A DNA stretch of 64,000 bases from Paenibacillus bouchesdurhonensis (GTDB lineage: Bacteria; Bacillota; Bacilli; Paenibacillales; Paenibacillaceae), in the NCBI RefSeq assembly GCF_900155685.1, contig NZ_LT732548.1, forward strand, positions 4,578,330 through 4,642,329, in the 5' to 3' direction. The notes under the pieces are model-generated. The model ran no database searches and had not been told where the DNA came from. It saw only the letters and a program-made list of their open reading frames with translations. The position numbers and the translations under genes were made by a program. Of this stretch, positions 62,450 through 64,000 are shown one piece after another (position 1 is the first letter of the stretch; every line of letters starts with the position of its first letter).

Positions 62450-63673
62450 ATGCTCACTCCCTCGCTTCAACAACAACTGGCTCGCATCATTCAGTTGCAT
62501 CCCGGTTACGGCGATTTGTTAAATGAGCTGGGCATTCCGCCCCAGAATACGGCCTTGTTCGGGCTCCCGCTCCTGACCGAGGATCGCCTATATAAGATCT
62601 ATTATCAACAAGAGCCGCGGACAGAGGCCGGCCTTACAGCCTACCGGACATCCGGAACCTCTACCGGAATACGCAAAACGATCTATTATTCCCCGGAGGA
62701 TGAGAAGCACTATCGGAATGCCAAGATCGCCTGCTACCGTACATGGCTTGCATCCAGTCCTTTGCGGATAAGCAAGGCTTTTTCGGATGTGGGCACCGGA
62801 CATGCGGCGAGCACCGCCAATGCGATTTTTCGCGAGTTGGGCCTGCAGACGGAATCCATCTCCTTCTCGGTGCCTATTGAAGAGCATATCGCCCAGATTA
62901 ACGCATTCAAGCCTGAGCTGCTGTATACGATGCCTTCCATTCTGGAAGCCATTGCCCGGGCCGCCCAAAACCCTGCCGCGCTTGGCATTCGCAAAATCAT
63001 TCTCGTCGGAGAAATGGCTTCCCCCTCCTGGCAGGCCAATATGGCAGCTCGCTTCGACATCGGAGCGCAGGATATTCTCGATACGTATGGCTCCATCGAG
63101 GTTGGGGCGATCGCCTCCTATTCCCATCAGCATGGGGCCTATCTGTTCGCTGACGGGATCATCGCGGAGACGATCCCCTCCGAACAGCTCGATCCAGGCT
63201 TCGAGCCGCTGGAGGACAGCGAGGGCGTACTCGTATTAACCTCCAGCAAGCGCAGCTTGTTCCCTGTCATCCGTTATGTCACCTACGATGTAGTGCGCGA
63301 TTTCCGCACCATGGAAATTGACGGCGTGATGCGGCAGGCATTTACGTGTATTTCCAAGCGAATCGGCAGCGAGCTCAAGCATGGCGAGAAAATCAGCTTA
63401 TACGACATCGAGCATGTCGTGCACAGCTACGTCCAGGATGCCGAACTGCGCGTCAGCGTAAGTGACAACAAGCTGACCGTCCGCATACGCAGCGAATCGC
63501 TTAATAATGAACTGCTAAGCTCCATCCGTCATGCGATAGAGCATACGATTGAAGCGATCGGACTGATGATCGAAAACCATATGCTTGATCGTATTGAAGT
63601 AATTTCCGTGAATGAGAATGAATCCTTTCACCAAGCGAACTGTTCGGTGAAGTCTAAAAAATTGTATAGCTAG
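62450..63673 (+). CDS. PaaK-like adenylate-forming enzyme
   Basis: The 407-residue protein is related to phenylacetate-CoA ligase and coenzyme F390 synthetase. The phosphate-binding loop is YRTSGTSTGIRKTIYYS (about 66-82), with GEMASPSWQ and YGSIEVGAIAS as later core motifs. It activates a carboxylic acid as its adenylate; the acceptor cannot be told. The ATG at 62450 follows AGGAGG by 10 nt. The next gene, 8 bp downstream, is SbnA-like, so it probably belongs to a small biosynthetic cluster using 2,3-diaminopropionate. Confidence 0.82.
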   Translation: MLTPSLQQQLARIIQLHPGYGDLLNELGIPPQNTALFGLPLLTEDRLYKIYYQQEPRTEAGLTAYRTSGTSTGIRKTIYYSPEDEKHYRNAKIACYRTWLASSPLRISKAFSDVGTGHAASTANAIFRELGLQTESISFSVPIEEHIAQINAFKPELLYTMPSILEAIARAAQNPAALGIRKIILVGEMASPSWQANMAARFDIGAQDILDTYGSIEVGAIASYSHQHGAYLFADGIIAETIPSEQLDPGFEPLEDSEGVLVLTSSKRSLFPVIRYVTYDVVRDFRTMEIDGVMRQAFTCISKRIGSELKHGEKISLYDIEHVVHSYVQDAELRVSVSDNKLTVRIRSESLNNELLSSIRHAIEHTIEAIGLMIENHMLDRIEVISVNENESFHQANCSVKSKKLYS

Positions 63674-63681
63674 GAGGCGTA

Positions 63682-64000
63682 ATGCCATCCATGACCAAAG
63701 ATTGGCTTTCTTGCATCGGCAATACCCCGCTTGTCCAGCTCTCCCGGTTGTTTGCGAACGAACGCGGTATTGCCGTCCATGCCAAGCTTGAAATGCTGAA
63801 TCCAAACGGCAGCGCCAAAGATCGTCCTGCAGCGCGTATGATTTCCGCTGCGCTGGAGAAGGGCTTGATCGGCCCAGGCTCGGTCATTATCGAATCCAGC
63901 TCGGGCAATATGGCGATCAGTCTGGCTGCCATCTGCTCCCAGCTCGGTATGCGCTTTATTAGCGTTGTCGATCCAAAAACAACGGCTCAAAATATTCGCA
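63682..64000 (+). CDS. SbnA-like PLP-dependent synthase (3' end beyond window)
   Basis: 106 codons are seen before the window ends. The protein has the beginning of the cysteine synthase fold: IGNTPLVQLSRLF, LEMLNPNGSAKDRPA (PLP lysine in SAKDR) and ESSSGNMAISLA (phosphate-binding loop). SbnA makes N-(1-amino-1-carboxyl-2-ethyl)glutamate from phosphoserine and glutamate, the first step to 2,3-diaminopropionate, but a cysteine synthase is possible from this fragment. AGGAGG lies 4 nt before the ATG; an in-frame ATG at 63691 is an alternative. An sbnB-like gene would be expected beyond the window. Confidence 0.75.
   Translation, partial: MPSMTKDWLSCIGNTPLVQLSRLFANERGIAVHAKLEMLNPNGSAKDRPAARMISAALEKGLIGPGSVIIESSSGNMAISLAAICSQLGMRFISVVDPKTTAQNIR

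Overview
The window reads as chromosomal DNA of a low- to mid-GC, spore-forming Firmicute, most probably Paenibacillus or a close relative. The signs are strong AGGAGG-type ribosome binding sites with GTG and TTG starts, a YheC/YheD-type ATP-grasp protein, stalk-domain (copper amine oxidase N-terminal-like) secreted proteins, a family 9 pectate lyase, a BglG-type PTS regulator and carbohydrate ABC transporters. I see no rRNA, tRNA, CRISPR array or intact insertion sequence.

Positions 1-19642 form one unbroken minus-strand gene train with a good sigma-A-type promoter at 19714-19742. It begins with Tad/Flp-type pilus-assembly genes: a TadZ/CpaE-like protein, a CpaB/SAF-like protein, a second MinD-like protein, a CpaF ATPase, TadB and TadC platform proteins, a Flp-like small membrane protein and two single-pass pseudopilin-like proteins. 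It then runs, with gaps of a few bases or overlaps, into type VII secretion genes: a YukD ubiquitin-like protein, a DUF5050-like propeller protein, an EssC-type triple ATPase and three WXG100 proteins. It ends in a cargo zone: a lipase-fold protein that has lost its nucleophile, then two tandem pairs of lipoprotein plus alpha/beta-hydrolase with a helical tail. These pairs resemble the staphylococcal T7SS lipase toxin TslA and its lipoprotein immunity protein TilA. A short prepilin peptidase is encoded divergently at 19914. This hybrid Tad + T7SS locus is the strongest candidate for a poorly described system.

Positions 20.5-39.3 kb hold metabolic and surface functions: a secreted PL9 pectate lyase with an upstream cre-like site, a Gfo/Idh/MocA oxidoreductase, a BglG-type regulator with a fructose-type PTS EIIBCA, two stalk-domain proteins (one with six 16-residue repeats), two MATE exporters, a TetM-like ribosomal protection GTPase whose start overlaps the stop of a LacI-sensor/PAS/GGDEF/EAL protein, and a GNAT acetyltransferase.

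Positions 39.4-43.9 kb carry an RtcB RNA ligase and an RlaP-type nucleotidyltransferase, divergent from two overlapping WYL regulators. Positions 44-53.2 kb form a sulfated amino-sugar glycan utilisation locus: AraC regulator, GH20 hexosaminidase, solute-binding protein, two permeases, a Cys-type sulfatase and its radical SAM maturase. Positions 53.2-57.4 kb carry a hydrolase, a diguanylate cyclase, an aminotransferase and a guanine deaminase pseudogene.

Positions 57.4-61.3 kb carry a second RNA repair cassette, Pnkp (kinase-phosphatase-ligase) with Hen1 (3'-terminal 2'-O-methyltransferase). The right end has an ATP-grasp spore-type protein, then a PaaK-like adenylate-forming enzyme and a truncated SbnA-like PLP enzyme, probably the start of a 2,3-diaminopropionate-dependent biosynthetic cluster that continues past the window.
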